This document shows, piece by piece, positions 1-9,041 of a stretch of 64,000 nt of DNA. The notes beneath the pieces were generated by a model. That model made no database searches. It was not told the origin of the DNA and saw only the letters and a program-made list of their open reading frames with translations. Both the position numbers and the translations under genes were made by a program. Every line of letters starts with the position of its first letter. Position 1 is the stretch's first letter. The DNA is from Chthoniobacteraceae bacterium (lineage in GTDB: Bacteria > Verrucomicrobiota > Verrucomicrobiia > Chthoniobacterales > Chthoniobacteraceae): assembly GCA_947471505.1 (NCBI GenBank), contig CANIWM010000025.1:1-64000 (forward strand), given 5' to 3'.

Positions 1-300
1 CTACCAGATCGCACGCACGGCTAAATCCTCCGTCACCCTCATCCACCACCCAAAACTCAGGTTCTGGGTCGTTGAACATCCTCCAACCAACATTTGGCCC
101 CCTATTCTCGGCGCTTTTTCTCTGTAAAACACGGTCCGCTTTTGTACCGTCGCCGACAGATGATTCTTTGGGTCTTGCAGAGCGTGTGGATTGTGTTCAA
201 ATGGTGCATCGGAACTTTGGGGAGGGAAAAATCTTCAAAAAACAAGCCGTTGCTCAATCGGACTGCAGCACTTCGAAATCACGGAACATTATTGGGCAAT

Positions 301-510
301 CCGGGAGTCCTGATTTTCAATCCGGCAATGCGAATTCTAAACCCGGCAATGCGAATGCTAAACGCGGCAATGCGAATGCTAAACGCGGCAATGCGAATGC
401 TGAACCCGGCGATAAGAATGGTAAATACGGCAATAAGAATCCTAAATCCGAGAACTCCAAGTTTATATCCGGTAATGCGAATGTTAAATCCGGCAATGCC
501 AATGCTATAA
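301..510. repeat. 21-bp degenerate tandem repeat array, about 10 units
   Basis: Ten consecutive 21-bp units resembling GGCAATGCGAATGCTAAAC, the central four nearly identical and the outer ones diverged. Since 21 is a multiple of three and no unit contains a stop, several frames stay open through the array; the plus frame would read a heptapeptide like GNANAKR and the minus strand one like ALPRLAF. No reading frame around it has a recognisable protein outside the repeats, so it is annotated as a repeat. The rest of positions 1-590 holds no gene I can support. Confidence 0.85.
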
Positions 511-590
511 GCGGAGGAACTATTCCTTTATTCCGTAAACCAAACAACATGTAAGACATACAAAAATCCACACCGTAAAAGTCCATTCAT

Positions 591-1355
591 ATGCCCGAAA
601 ATCCAGAAAGCAGCAGTTCCAGCAGTTCCAGCGCAAGCTCCGAAGAGGAGAAAAAGCCCCGGAAATCACCCGGCCCCTTTAACCAAGCCAAACTCGACGA
701 GGTTGAGCGCACCCGAGACATCATCGCCGCCTACCGCAAACCCGAGTTTAAGCAAATCCTCATCGACAAACGCGACGTCCTCGAAGCCGACGTCAACACC
801 CTCGAAACCACCGTCAACCTCGCCGAGAATAAGATCACCGGAGGCCACGCCGCCACTGTCGCCAAAGAGCAACTCACCGCCGAAGAGGGAATCGCAAAAG
901 CCGCACTCCTTGCGGGCATCGCCACCACCCAGCGCGGCGCACTCCGCACCTTCCGCTCCGACCAGCGCGCCCGGCTCGAAGATTACTTCATCGGGGAAGA
1001 CCTCGACACCAATCTACCGCGCCTCAAAACCATCGCCATCGCCATTTTAGCCAAACTCCAACCCGGCCCCAACAACACCCCGCCGCCCGACGTCCTCAGA
1101 GGCGTCAAAGCCCCCGACATTCAGGCCCTCGCCGACGCCCTCGGCGTCCTGACCGCGAAAGACAACGAGCAAGGAGCCGCCCAAGTGATCGCCAGGGAAG
1201 AGCGCCGCACGGCCGACGAACTCCTTGCCGACATCGTAGCCGGACGCCTCGACATCCAGCTCGCCGCCGACCAGGAATGGCCGTGGAAGACCCGCGAACA
1301 CGACCTCATCCGCGCCCAATTCAAACTCCCGCTCACCCGCCCCATGACGGAATAA
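591..1355 (+). CDS. Hypothetical protein with Ser-rich N-terminus
   Basis: 254-aa protein of unknown function. Residues about 6-17 are almost pure Ser, followed by an acidic and then basic patch and a Pro-Gly stretch; residues about 30-120 are rich in Ala, Glu and Lys and probably helical, possibly coiled coil. No signal peptide or membrane segment is visible, so it is probably cytoplasmic or exported by an unseen route. The ATG at 591 is the first in frame and sits just after the 21-bp array. After the TAA at 1353-1355 a different frame carries another long Ser-rich stretch (to 1534), which suggests the original C-terminus was Ser-rich too and was lost by a frameshift. I do not recognise the family. 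Confidence 0.7.
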   Translation: MPENPESSSSSSSSASSEEEKKPRKSPGPFNQAKLDEVERTRDIIAAYRKPEFKQILIDKRDVLEADVNTLETTVNLAENKITGGHAATVAKEQLTAEEGIAKAALLAGIATTQRGALRTFRSDQRARLEDYFIGEDLDTNLPRLKTIAIAILAKLQPGPNNTPPPDVLRGVKAPDIQALADALGVLTAKDNEQGAAQVIAREERRTADELLADIVAGRLDIQLAADQEWPWKTREHDLIRAQFKLPLTRPMTE

Positions 1356-1534
1356 TCGCGCATCTCCGCGCCGAGCACCATCCCCACGAGGAAGAGCCCG
1401 GCCCGATTATTCCCAGCAGCAGTTCCAGCGCGGAAAGTAGTTCATCGAGCAGCAGCGAAAGCCTCACCAGCGACTCGTCGAGCAGTCTCGGCGGGAGCAG
1501 TAGCAGCGAAAGCAGCAGCTCTTCGAGCGATTGA
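1356..1534 (+). other. Out-of-frame Ser-rich tail downstream of 591-1355
   Basis: The frame starting around 1341 (reading ...DGIIAHLRAEHH...) runs to a TGA at 1532-1534 and ends in a long Ser-rich stretch with scattered Glu, Asp, Gly and Leu. It has no convincing start codon of its own, and its composition mirrors the Ser-rich N-terminus of the gene immediately upstream. It is most simply the displaced C-terminus of that gene after a small indel near 1340-1355; a separate small gene is possible. Confidence 0.4.
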
Positions 1535-1574
1535 GGGGTTGCGATTTCCCTAAAACACGAAAACCTTCGGTAAT

Positions 1575-1880
1575 ATGTGGAATGCAAAAACACGACTAAG
1601 GAACCCTGCGGCAATACTGGCCGCGCTATATTTGTTCTTCTCGTTAGTTCCGTTCATGTTCTCTATTTACTGGCTATACATTTGGTATCCGATGAATATG
1701 CCGCTTAGCAGAGTTGAATTGATTGAGCATGCCTTCTCCGAAGTTCCGGGCGCTGGTTTCCTCTATTATATTTTTGTCTCTTCGCTTAATGCCGTTGTTT
1801 TGTTTTTAACGAGTTACGCATTGATGGCCTTGGTAGGGCGAATTCGGAGACCGGGGGCAGGAGACAAAAAAGAAACATGA
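1575..1880 (+). CDS. Small two-helix membrane protein
   Basis: 101-aa protein with two hydrophobic segments, residues about 13-36 and 63-88, joined by a short polar loop and followed by a basic tail: an inner-membrane hairpin by appearance. No family recognised. Its TGA stop overlaps the ATG of the next small gene (ATGA at 1877-1880), so it heads a translationally coupled chain of three genes ending at 3678. Codon use is less GC-rich than in neighbouring genes. Confidence 0.55.
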   Translation: MWNAKTRLRNPAAILAALYLFFSLVPFMFSIYWLYIWYPMNMPLSRVELIEHAFSEVPGAGFLYYIFVSSLNAVVLFLTSYALMALVGRIRRPGAGDKKET

Positions 1881-2047
1881 CACACAATGAACCCGAAAAG
1901 TTTTCCATTCTTTCGCCTGAACCCGTTTCCCACGCACCCATGACCGCCCAGTCCCGCAATAGTCCAACAAAACTGTCGCCTATAAAGGTGGAGCACAAAC
2001 AAAAGGATTCGTTTGTGATCCAGTCGTTGGGCGAACGCTCATTATGA
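1877..2047 (+). CDS. 56-aa coupled small protein
   Basis: Short ORF starting at the ATG that overlaps the previous stop (ATGA) and ending with a TGA that overlaps the ATG of the next gene (ATGA at 2044-2047). The product (beginning MTHNEPEKFSILSPEPV) is hydrophilic, without membrane segment or known domain. The double ATGA overlap is the main evidence that it is translated. Its first residues resemble the 15-residue peptide encoded at 4268-4315 (shared FxxLSPxP pattern), also sitting just ahead of a larger gene, so it could serve as a translated leader. Confidence 0.5.
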   Translation: MTHNEPEKFSILSPEPVSHAPMTAQSRNSPTKLSPIKVEHKQKDSFVIQSLGERSL

Positions 2048-3678
2048 AACGGACCCTCCTCAGTATTCTCTTTGCGCTCGCGCTCACATGCGCGCTCACA
2101 CAGTCCTGTGCCGCACAACAATGGCCATGGAAACCCAGGGACTTCGCGCCGATGACCGAGCTGCCGTGGGCCAACGAAGGGGCGCCCTTTTCGGAGGTCA
2201 TCGCCACCATCTACCGCGATCCACGACCTAGGATTCGCTACGCGGTGCTTGCAGAGTATTTGCGGCACATTCCGTTGCCTAGATTCAACGAGGCGTTCAC
2301 ACTCTGCACGGAATTTGAGGGGACGCAGGACCCAGGGCAGGTAGTGCATCTCATCCTCTTTGTTTGGGCGCAACGTGATCCGGAGGCGGCATGGAAGAAA
2401 GCGATGGAATTGCTGGAATTCAGCGTGGTTCAGGGCGAACCGTCGGGGCTTGAGCGTTGGGACGGGCCAAAGCTTGTCGTGGCGAACGCGAAGGCGCTGC
2501 GTGCTTCGAAGTTCTATCTGAACGCCGATTGTGCAACCGGCTTCCTAGATGGGCTCGAAGAGCGGTGGAAGCGCGGAATCAAGGACAATACTCCAACTCG
2601 TGCCCGGAGCATCGAGATGCTAAAGGCGTTTTATCAGCGTTACGTCGAGATTTGTGCCGCCCCACCGCCACGCCTCGCCGAAAGGAATGATCCTGCTCTC
2701 TATGACCCATATCACATTCGTCACCCGGAAATGGTCATCGAAATGTTCAAGTGCAAGACGTCTGACCTGCCCGGGAAGTTAGGCGCCGCGGACACGAGCA
2801 TCGAAGCCGCAGAGGTTGCTGCCGGTCGCTGGCTCGCGGCCCAGCCCGCCAAGGCAACCAAAATCATAGACGCCCTTTACTCGAAGAAGGACAAAATATC
2901 ACCCCATGGACCTCCGATGGGGCCTGAGGAAAATGAGATGCTCAGGTGGGTTAACGCCACCAGTTTTTGGTTTGTCCCCCTTTGGAAACGTGTGGATCAG
3001 CCGGGGATGCTCAAGTGGATCGAGGCGCAAACGAAACCATCCGACCTGCTGTGTGCAGCTCATGGCGTGATGATGAGCGAGACGGATGCTGCGCCCCGTA
3101 AGCGTTGGATCAAACGGGAGGGTGCCCATGACACGCCACCAGGTCGCCTGACGGCTCCGCTGGTGTATCATTGGGCCATCTGGAATCCCGAGGATGCACT
3201 CAAGGCAATCAGCGTTTCGCATGATGAATCGCTGGTGACCACGGTTTTCCAGGCCCTGTATTCGGAAGACTCACCTTGGAATCTCGGCCCTTGGAGGATC
3301 AAGTTCGCCACTGAACTCGAATGGGAGAAGCATCCGTTCATAGTGCATGAGGTCCTCGGAGCAGTCGATATGATGGAGCAATGGCTTCATGTAGATGTCG
3401 GTGCCGCCGCACGCTTTGCCTTCAAAGCCATCACCACACCGGAAGCTCAGGAGCAGTTCCCTCGCGCCAAGTTAATCGAAGGATTTGCCGGGGCCGAGAC
3501 CTTCAGCACGGACCGTGACGCCTTAGACGAACAGTGCTTTGGTGCGTTGCGCTTCTGGGCGATGTGGAAGCCTGATGAGGTGCGCGCATGGATCGCCACC
3601 GTGCAGGGCGAGGACATGCGGACTGCACTCACTTGGTTGCTGGAGCACCCGTGGGGCACTGGAGCCGATCCTGAATGA
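2044..3678 (+). CDS. Secreted hypothetical protein with WA-x-DPEAA-type repeats
   Basis: 544-aa protein with a clear export signal (MKRTLLSILFALALTCALT, cleavage near AAQQ at residues 24-27). A Cys at residue 22 preceded by LTQS could make it a lipoprotein, but the lipobox is poor. The mature part contains recurring helical motifs of the type WAQRDPEAAWKKA, WAIWNPEDALKAI and WAMWKPDEVRAWI, which look like alpha-helical solenoid repeats common in secreted verrucomicrobial proteins of unknown function. ATG at 2044 overlaps the upstream stop, implying coupling. Acts outside the cytoplasm; no catalytic motif seen. Confidence 0.8.
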   Translation: MKRTLLSILFALALTCALTQSCAAQQWPWKPRDFAPMTELPWANEGAPFSEVIATIYRDPRPRIRYAVLAEYLRHIPLPRFNEAFTLCTEFEGTQDPGQVVHLILFVWAQRDPEAAWKKAMELLEFSVVQGEPSGLERWDGPKLVVANAKALRASKFYLNADCATGFLDGLEERWKRGIKDNTPTRARSIEMLKAFYQRYVEICAAPPPRLAERNDPALYDPYHIRHPEMVIEMFKCKTSDLPGKLGAADTSIEAAEVAAGRWLAAQPAKATKIIDALYSKKDKISPHGPPMGPEENEMLRWVNATSFWFVPLWKRVDQPGMLKWIEAQTKPSDLLCAAHGVMMSETDAAPRKRWIKREGAHDTPPGRLTAPLVYHWAIWNPEDALKAISVSHDESLVTTVFQALYSEDSPWNLGPWRIKFATELEWEKHPFIVHEVLGAVDMMEQWLHVDVGAAARFAFKAITTPEAQEQFPRAKLIEGFAGAETFSTDRDALDEQCFGALRFWAMWKPDEVRAWIATVQGEDMRTALTWLLEHPWGTGADPE

Positions 3679-3735
3679 TTCGAAGCAATGACCACAACCA
3701 TGCGCTGCAGACTCTAGGCGCTGCTAGCACGCACC

Positions 3736-4176
3736 ATGAACATGAAGGTTTTTAGCACACCATTTCTCACGCTCGCAGCCGCGATGTGCTTCGTAGCCTT
3801 CATTGCTTGGAGCCGCATTCCGGACTACCCGACTGAATTTAGTTCGCCTGTTGTTCCTTCCTCCTTGTTTGCGCCTTCACCCATGACCAGCTTTCCGGTC
3901 ACGCCTTCTACCCCCATTGCACTTGGCGGTTGGTCTTTTTCGGTCGGCTCTTACTCGTTTGGCATCACTGATTGTGCGACGGAGTTTATCGGCGACCAGT
4001 TCATAGGGGGCCGCTACACATTAGTTCAATTCGGGAAATGGAGCGCATTTTTCGCTTTTCACGCGCAGCATTTCTCACTCGCGGTCGCAACTGTCATTGC
4101 CGCATTATTTGCCATCGCCTGTTTTCGCCAACTTTCTAGCCGCCGTGAGCAACAGCCAAGAACCCGCAACGCCTAA
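3736..4176 (+). CDS. Small membrane protein, unknown
   Basis: 146-aa protein with an N-terminal hydrophobic helix (residues about 9-28), a Pro/Ser/Thr-rich middle that should lie outside the membrane, and a second hydrophobic helix (about 112-130) followed by a basic tail. No family recognised. It occupies the same relative position as the two-helix protein at 1575-1880: small membrane gene, then a stretch resembling 1851-1935, then a short leader-like ORF, then a larger gene. Confidence 0.5.
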   Translation: MNMKVFSTPFLTLAAAMCFVAFIAWSRIPDYPTEFSSPVVPSSLFAPSPMTSFPVTPSTPIALGGWSFSVGSYSFGITDCATEFIGDQFIGGRYTLVQFGKWSAFFAFHAQHFSLAVATVIAALFAIACFRQLSSRREQQPRTRNA

Positions 4177-4182
4177 ACTTTT

Positions 4183-4214
4183 CTGATGGCATCCGGGCTT
4201 GCCCCGGTGTCATC
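4183..4214. terminator. Imperfect hairpin after the 3736-4176 gene
   Basis: GATGGCATCCGGGC and CCCCGGTGTCATC form an imperfect stem with a two- to three-base loop immediately after the stop codon at 4176. No T-run follows, so a terminator role is inferred from position only. A second smaller hairpin (GAACCGGGAACCGGGTTC) follows at about 4223-4240. Confidence 0.35.
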
Positions 4215-4267
4215 ACGGTTGAACCGGGAACCGGGTTCAGGCGACAAAAAAGCAATAACAACACACG

Positions 4268-4315
4268 ATGACTTCGAGTAATTTTCTATCTCCTCGCCCA
4301 AGCCCGATTTTCTAA
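4268..4315 (+). CDS. Putative 15-aa leader peptide overlapping the next gene
   Basis: ATG at 4268 followed by 14 further codons (MTSSNFLSPRPSPIF) and TAA at 4313-4315; the last base of the stop is the first base of the next gene's ATG (TAATG). Both the peptide and about 80 bp around it resemble the 56-aa ORF region at 1851-1935. Two independent occurrences ahead of larger genes suggest a translated leader controlling re-initiation rather than a functional protein; this is inference. Confidence 0.35.
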   Translation: MTSSNFLSPRPSPIF

Positions 4316-5274
4316 TGAAGCGCGCAAAGTTGATCTCATACGACCTTCGTGAGCGTCCGGACTTCGAGGAGCTTTGGGAGTTGAGGTTCGCCGAGTTGGT
4401 GGAATTTCAGAAAAAGTATGGGCATACGCGGGTGCCTGCGCGGTGGAGCGGGAATCGCTCGCTGGGGCGATGGCTGGCGCATCAGCGGGACTTGCTGCGA
4501 CTGGAGGAACTTCGGAGGGATCGCGCTGAACGGCTGGACCAACTGGGGGCGGAATGGTCGCAAGTTCTCGAATGTTTCGATGGAAAGGAGCGGTATTTCG
4601 AATCGATGCTGGCGAGATTCGCGGCGTATCGGGAAAAGTTTGGGGATGCGGAGGTGTCGAGGGCGCAGGACCGGGATTTGGCGGTGTGGGTCGCGAATCA
4701 ACGCGGGAGTCGTAAGGCAGGAGCGATGAGTGAGAAACGGCTGGCCAAGCTGGAAGAGGCGAATTTTCCGTGGGGGAAGGATTTCCGAACTTGCGATGAA
4801 CAATTGATTCAGTTGCGAGTCTATAAGGCGAGGTTTGGCAACACGAAGGTCCCGGCCCGGTGGAGCGAGGATGCGGTCTTGGGGCGTTGGGTGGCGCATC
4901 AAAGGGAGCTTTTCCGTGTGGGGAAAATGCCGGAGAAAAGGCGTGCGGCTTTGGATTCGCTGGGATTTCAGTGGGTGGTGCGAAAGCCGAAAATTCGGAA
5001 GGAGAAGCGGAAGGTGAAGACGGTTCCGATGGGTGTGCACATTGAGGATCTGAAGAAATATCAAGAGCGTTTTGGGGATACGCTGATTCCAGCGCGATGG
5101 AAGGAGAACATGGCGCTCGGGCGTTGGGTGGCGCATCAACGGGAGCTTTTCCGGCAAGGGAGAATGCCGGAAGAACGGAAGCGAATGCTGGATGATTTGG
5201 GCTTCCAATGGGAGGTAACGAGAGATGAGGGAGCAGGGCCATTGGACAAAATAGGAAAACCCCCGCTGAAATGA
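4315..5274 (+). CDS. Helicase-associated (HA) repeat protein
   Basis: 319-aa protein made almost entirely of four copies of the roughly 65-residue helicase-associated domain (Pfam HA, PF03457): F..Y...FG.T.VPARW..N..LGRWVAHQRELFR.G.MPE.R...LD.LGF.W, at about residues 18-77, 80-150, 155-225 and 235-305. The second copy is the most diverged. In larger proteins this domain follows a superfamily-2 helicase core and probably binds nucleic acid; here the helicase is absent, so this is a stand-alone form of unknown role. ATG at 4315 overlaps the preceding leader stop. No signal peptide; cytoplasmic. Confidence 0.85.
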   Translation: MKRAKLISYDLRERPDFEELWELRFAELVEFQKKYGHTRVPARWSGNRSLGRWLAHQRDLLRLEELRRDRAERLDQLGAEWSQVLECFDGKERYFESMLARFAAYREKFGDAEVSRAQDRDLAVWVANQRGSRKAGAMSEKRLAKLEEANFPWGKDFRTCDEQLIQLRVYKARFGNTKVPARWSEDAVLGRWVAHQRELFRVGKMPEKRRAALDSLGFQWVVRKPKIRKEKRKVKTVPMGVHIEDLKKYQERFGDTLIPARWKENMALGRWVAHQRELFRQGRMPEERKRMLDDLGFQWEVTRDEGAGPLDKIGKPPLK

Positions 5275-5463
5275 CCGCATCCAAATCGAACTTCCGACGC
5301 GAGTAATCAACTGCTGTAAATCTGTTGCGAGCGGAACGAAGGCCCGTCTCCATACCAGCCCAGGGAAACGCACAACCGCGAGAGTTGATTGGATTCCGAT
5401 GCGCGCAGGAGCCATGCGAGGGGCGATAACATTGCGTCCGCTGCAACTCACGGACATTCCAAT

Positions 5464-6555
5464 ATGTCCAATGAACGCTCACCAGGCTCGCCGCCTTCGC
5501 TCACCGTCACGTGGGCCACGCTCTTCAAAATCCTCACGGTGGTGCTGCTGGCTTTTGTTGCGGTCAAGATCGCGCCTTTACTTGAGATTTTAATCCTCGC
5601 GCTCCTGATCGCGATCACGTTTTGGCCGATGATGCGCTGGACTCAAGCGCGTGGCTGGCCGGCGTGGACCGGCGTGCTGGTTGCGGCGCTGCTGGTGTTT
5701 GCGTTCGTGGTGGTATTTTTCGGAGTCCTCATCCCTGCGGCGGGGGCGCAGGCGACGGCTGTGATCAAAGACCTTCCGAAGTTCAAGGAGCACGTGCTCG
5801 TGAGCCTTCCGCCGAGCACGCGTGTCGCGGCGGCGCGTCTCATGGATGCCCCGTCCTTTTCCGATCCCGAACCGCTGATGAAATCATTCCTGTCTTGGGG
5901 GGTGCTGGCCGTCCAGTCACTGGCGAGATTCCTCGTGGTGCTGGCGGTGGCGATCTATCTGGTTGCGGATGGCTCGCGTGTTTTCCAATGGCTGCTGGCA
6001 TTCCTGCCGGTGGTGCATCGGCGGAAAGTGGCGGTCGCGGCACCGGAAATCGCGGATGTCGTCTCCAGCTACATGGCCGGGCAGCTCATCACGTCGCTCA
6101 TTTGCGCAGTCTATGTGTTCGCAATGTTGACGTTCCTGCATGTGCCGAACGCGCTTCTGCTCGCAGTCCTTGCGGGAATCTTCGATGTGCTCCCGATCAT
6201 CGGCTTTTTCCTCGCCGTGCTGCCGGCGGCGGCAGTGGCGCTAACGGTCAGCCCTGGGACGGCGTTTTTTGTGGTGGCCCTCTACCTCGTTTACCACCTC
6301 ATGGAAAACTATCTCATCGTTCCAAAAATCTATGGCAATCGTCTGCGGCTCTCGACTCTCACCGTCCTGGTTTCCTGTCTGGCGGGCGCGCTCCTTGCAG
6401 GAGTCACGGGCGCAATCGTGATTTTGCCTATCGTGGCGTCCTATCCCATCATCGAACGCATCTGGCTCCGCCCGCTGCTCGAGCAGGACACCATCGCGAA
6501 ACATGAAGCCATAGACGAACTTGAGCATGGGGAGGAGAAACGGAAGACGGACTGA
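5464..6555 (+). CDS. AI-2E family permease
   Basis: 363-aa integral membrane protein of the AI-2E transporter / YdiK-PerM family (PF01594). Typical layout: two to three N-terminal helices (residues about 15-85), a hydrophilic middle near 90-150, then a helix-rich C-terminal half including the signature-like run around LLAVLAGIFDVLPIIGFFLA and the family-typical HLMENYLIVPKIYGNRL. Members export small molecules or ions; the substrate cannot be told from sequence. The start at 5464 (MSNERS) is preferred over upstream in-frame ATG 5389, whose extension is low in codon bias. Length is normal for the family. Confidence 0.9.
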   Translation: MSNERSPGSPPSLTVTWATLFKILTVVLLAFVAVKIAPLLEILILALLIAITFWPMMRWTQARGWPAWTGVLVAALLVFAFVVVFFGVLIPAAGAQATAVIKDLPKFKEHVLVSLPPSTRVAAARLMDAPSFSDPEPLMKSFLSWGVLAVQSLARFLVVLAVAIYLVADGSRVFQWLLAFLPVVHRRKVAVAAPEIADVVSSYMAGQLITSLICAVYVFAMLTFLHVPNALLLAVLAGIFDVLPIIGFFLAVLPAAAVALTVSPGTAFFVVALYLVYHLMENYLIVPKIYGNRLRLSTLTVLVSCLAGALLAGVTGAIVILPIVASYPIIERIWLRPLLEQDTIAKHEAIDELEHGEEKRKTD

Positions 6556-6782
6556 GCAAAGAGAAATCCGTGATGCTGCGAAATGTTTCACCGACGCGCT
6601 GCTCGCAAAGTGAAGCACGGGTCTGGTCGGGCGAGGAAAGCGGGTCGAGTGACATGAAAGCTGATAAACACAGCGTTCCAGAGTGATCAAGGCGACGGGG
6701 GTGATTGGGTAGAGTGGAGGGCGTGACTTTGAGGTTTGCGAGCTTGCGTGGTCGCGGAGAAATCGTCCACACACTGCGGGAA

Positions 6783-9041
6783 ATGCGCACGCTTCTTTGC
6801 ACTCTCTCAGTCCTTTCCCTCATCGCCCACGCCGCCGAAACACCTTGGCAGCAAAAGGAAGACAACTGGGTGGATGACCGCTGGAGCCAGACGGACGTAG
6901 GCGGCTGGCTTGCCTCCACGTTGCCGCTGCCGGGCGGTGTGGTGAAAAAGGGGCTCTCCATCCGCGTCGGTGAAGGCGCTGCCGTGGGCTACGATACGGC
7001 GGCGTGCAACTGGCGCGCTGGGTGGACGGGCGGCTTCCTGCAATTCGGCCCCGCGCGCTACGGCCTCATGCACGCGCCGAAGCCCGCTGGCCCCGTCCAG
7101 TTCACCACCGCGCAAGGCTGGACGGGCGGCGAAGTCCGCTGGGGCGCGATGCACACGAACGGCCCGCGCGTCGTGCTCGAATATAAAGTGGGCGGGGCGC
7201 GAGTGCTGGAATCGCCGTGGTTTGCGGGCGGCGTGTTCACCCGCGCATTTACCGTCGCGCCGCATACGGCGGAGTTGCGCGTGGGCATTTCTGCAAAGGC
7301 TGGCGCGGTGAGCGGCAGCGCGAAGGGAGCCTCGCTCGTGGTGGAAAATGGCGATGCTTCGCTCGTCTTCCCCGCGAGCAGCGAGGTGCGCTCGCTCACC
7401 GTTTCGCTCGATGCAAAAGGCGCGCTTTCCCTCGCAGAAAGCGCCGCACTTTCCACCGCGCCCGGCGCACCGCGCTGGCAGCCGCTCACCACGCTCGGCG
7501 CCATCGGCGCAGGCGCGGAAGCCTACGTCGTAGATACGCTCACCGTGCCTTACGACAACCCGTGGAAGGCGCTCTTCTTCCTCTCCGGCGTGGATTTTCT
7601 CGCCAATGGCGACGCGGTCGTTTGCTCAATTCACGGCGACGTTTGGCTCGTCAGCGGGATCGACGACAAGCTCACCTCGCTGACGTGGCGGCGCTTTGCC
7701 ACCGGGCTCTTCCAGCCGCTCGGCCTGCGAGTCGTGGGTGGGAAAATCCTCGTCCTCGGGCGCGACCAGATCACCGAGTTGCGCGACGAAAACGGCGACG
7801 GCGAAGCGGATACCTACGAGAACTTCTCCAACCTCATAGATACCTCCAGCGGCGGACACGACTACGCGACCAGTCTGGAGGCGGACGCCGCCGGACGCCT
7901 CTACTTTATCGATCCCAAAGGCGTCCACCGCATCGCCGCCGACGGCTCGAAACTCGACACCCTCGCGACCGGCTGGCGCAACCCGAACGGCATGAGCGTG
8001 AACGCCGACGCCAGCATCATCACCGCCACGCCGCAGGAGGGAAACTGGACGCCGTCCTCATCCATCTGCGAAGTGAAACCCGGCGCCTACTACGGATACG
8101 GCGGGCCGCAAATCACGCCCGCTCGCCCCCTCGGCTACGACGCGCCGCTCTGCTGGATTCCGCACAGCGTGGATAATTCCAGCGGTAGCCAGCTCTGGGC
8201 TCCGCAAGGCTGGGGGCCGCTCGGCGGGCACATGCTGCACCTTTCTTTCGGCCTCTGCCGCAGCTACCTCGTCCTCCGCGAGAAGGTCGGCGACGTGGCG
8301 CAAGGCGGCGTCGTCCCGCTCACGCCGCGCTTCCTCTCCGGCGCAATGCGCGGCACTTTCCGCAAGCAAGACGGCCAGCTTTACGTCGTCGGCACGCGCG
8401 GCTGGCAGACGAGCGGCGTTCGCGACGGTTGCCTACAGCGCGTCCGCTACACGGGAAAAAAACTCGCTCTCCCCGTCGCGCTCCATGCCCGCGGAAACGG
8501 GCTGCTTGTCGAGTTCAGCGAGCCCCTCGACCGCGCCACTGCCGAGGATGTCGGGAGCTACGCTATCGAGCGCTGGAACTACCGCTACGCCGCCAGCTAC
8601 GGCTCGAAAGATTGGTCCGTCGCCGACCCGAACAAACAAGCGCACGACGTAGTGGAACTAAAATCCGCCAAGCTCCAGCCCGATGGCCGCAGCGTATTCC
8701 TCGAAATCCCGACCATCGCCCCTGTCATGCAAATGGCGCTAAAATACAGCCTCAATACCGCCGACGGCACGGCCTTCAGCGGCGACGTGTATCACACGAT
8801 CAACGTGCTGGCGAAATCACGCTACTCCGGCACGCGCTTGGCGAAGCGGGCGGGGTTTCCGGCGACGATGGTGCCGGGCGGCACGTTTTTGGTGACTACG
8901 GCTCCAGCGGCGATGATGGAGTCGTCGCCAATCGTCACGCCCTTTAGGACGATGGCGTTCATCCCGATCCAGACGTTGTTTCCGATCTTCACCGGGCGGG
9001 AGCGGACGGCTTCCAGCGGGCGCTGGGGCTTGTTTTCGTAG
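6783..9041 (+). CDS. Secreted DUF6797 / beta-propeller-like protein, run-on C-terminus
   Basis: 752-aa exported protein: signal peptide at residues 1-18 ([19 protein letters not shown]), then a DUF6797-like N-terminal region with W.....DVG.WLA..LPLPGG and [15 protein letters not shown], followed by an NHL/sorbosone-dehydrogenase-like propeller (motifs [28 protein letters not shown]). Such proteins occur in planctomycetes and verrucomicrobia near secreted cytochromes and are thought to act on sugars outside the cell; activity is unproven. The last about 75 codons (after 8820) lie antisense over the acetyltransferase gene 8822-9418 and do not look like family sequence, so the native stop seems to have been lost. 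Start at 6783 chosen for the signal peptide. Confidence 0.8.
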   Translation: MRTLLCTLSVLSLIAHAAETPWQQKEDNWVDDRWSQTDVGGWLASTLPLPGGVVKKGLSIRVGEGAAVGYDTAACNWRAGWTGGFLQFGPARYGLMHAPKPAGPVQFTTAQGWTGGEVRWGAMHTNGPRVVLEYKVGGARVLESPWFAGGVFTRAFTVAPHTAELRVGISAKAGAVSGSAKGASLVVENGDASLVFPASSEVRSLTVSLDAKGALSLAESAALSTAPGAPRWQPLTTLGAIGAGAEAYVVDTLTVPYDNPWKALFFLSGVDFLANGDAVVCSIHGDVWLVSGIDDKLTSLTWRRFATGLFQPLGLRVVGGKILVLGRDQITELRDENGDGEADTYENFSNLIDTSSGGHDYATSLEADAAGRLYFIDPKGVHRIAADGSKLDTLATGWRNPNGMSVNADASIITATPQEGNWTPSSSICEVKPGAYYGYGGPQITPARPLGYDAPLCWIPHSVDNSSGSQLWAPQGWGPLGGHMLHLSFGLCRSYLVLREKVGDVAQGGVVPLTPRFLSGAMRGTFRKQDGQLYVVGTRGWQTSGVRDGCLQRVRYTGKKLALPVALHARGNGLLVEFSEPLDRATAEDVGSYAIERWNYRYAASYGSKDWSVADPNKQAHDVVELKSAKLQPDGRSVFLEIPTIAPVMQMALKYSLNTADGTAFSGDVYHTINVLAKSRYSGTRLAKRAGFPATMVPGGTFLVTTAPAAMMESSPIVTPFRTMAFIPIQTLFPIFTGRERTASSGRWGLFS

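Noticed and set aside
72-554. 160-aa plus ORF with GNANAKR repeats, and 89-aa minus ORF with ALPRLAF repeats
   Set aside because: Both exist because the 21-bp array is stop-free in several frames; no independent evidence for either, so only the repeat is annotated.
4286-5482. Long minus ORFs of 398 and 373 aa
   Set aside because: Antisense to the HA-repeat gene, whose four repeats are clearly coding on plus; minus products are Pro/Ser/Arg-rich without motifs.
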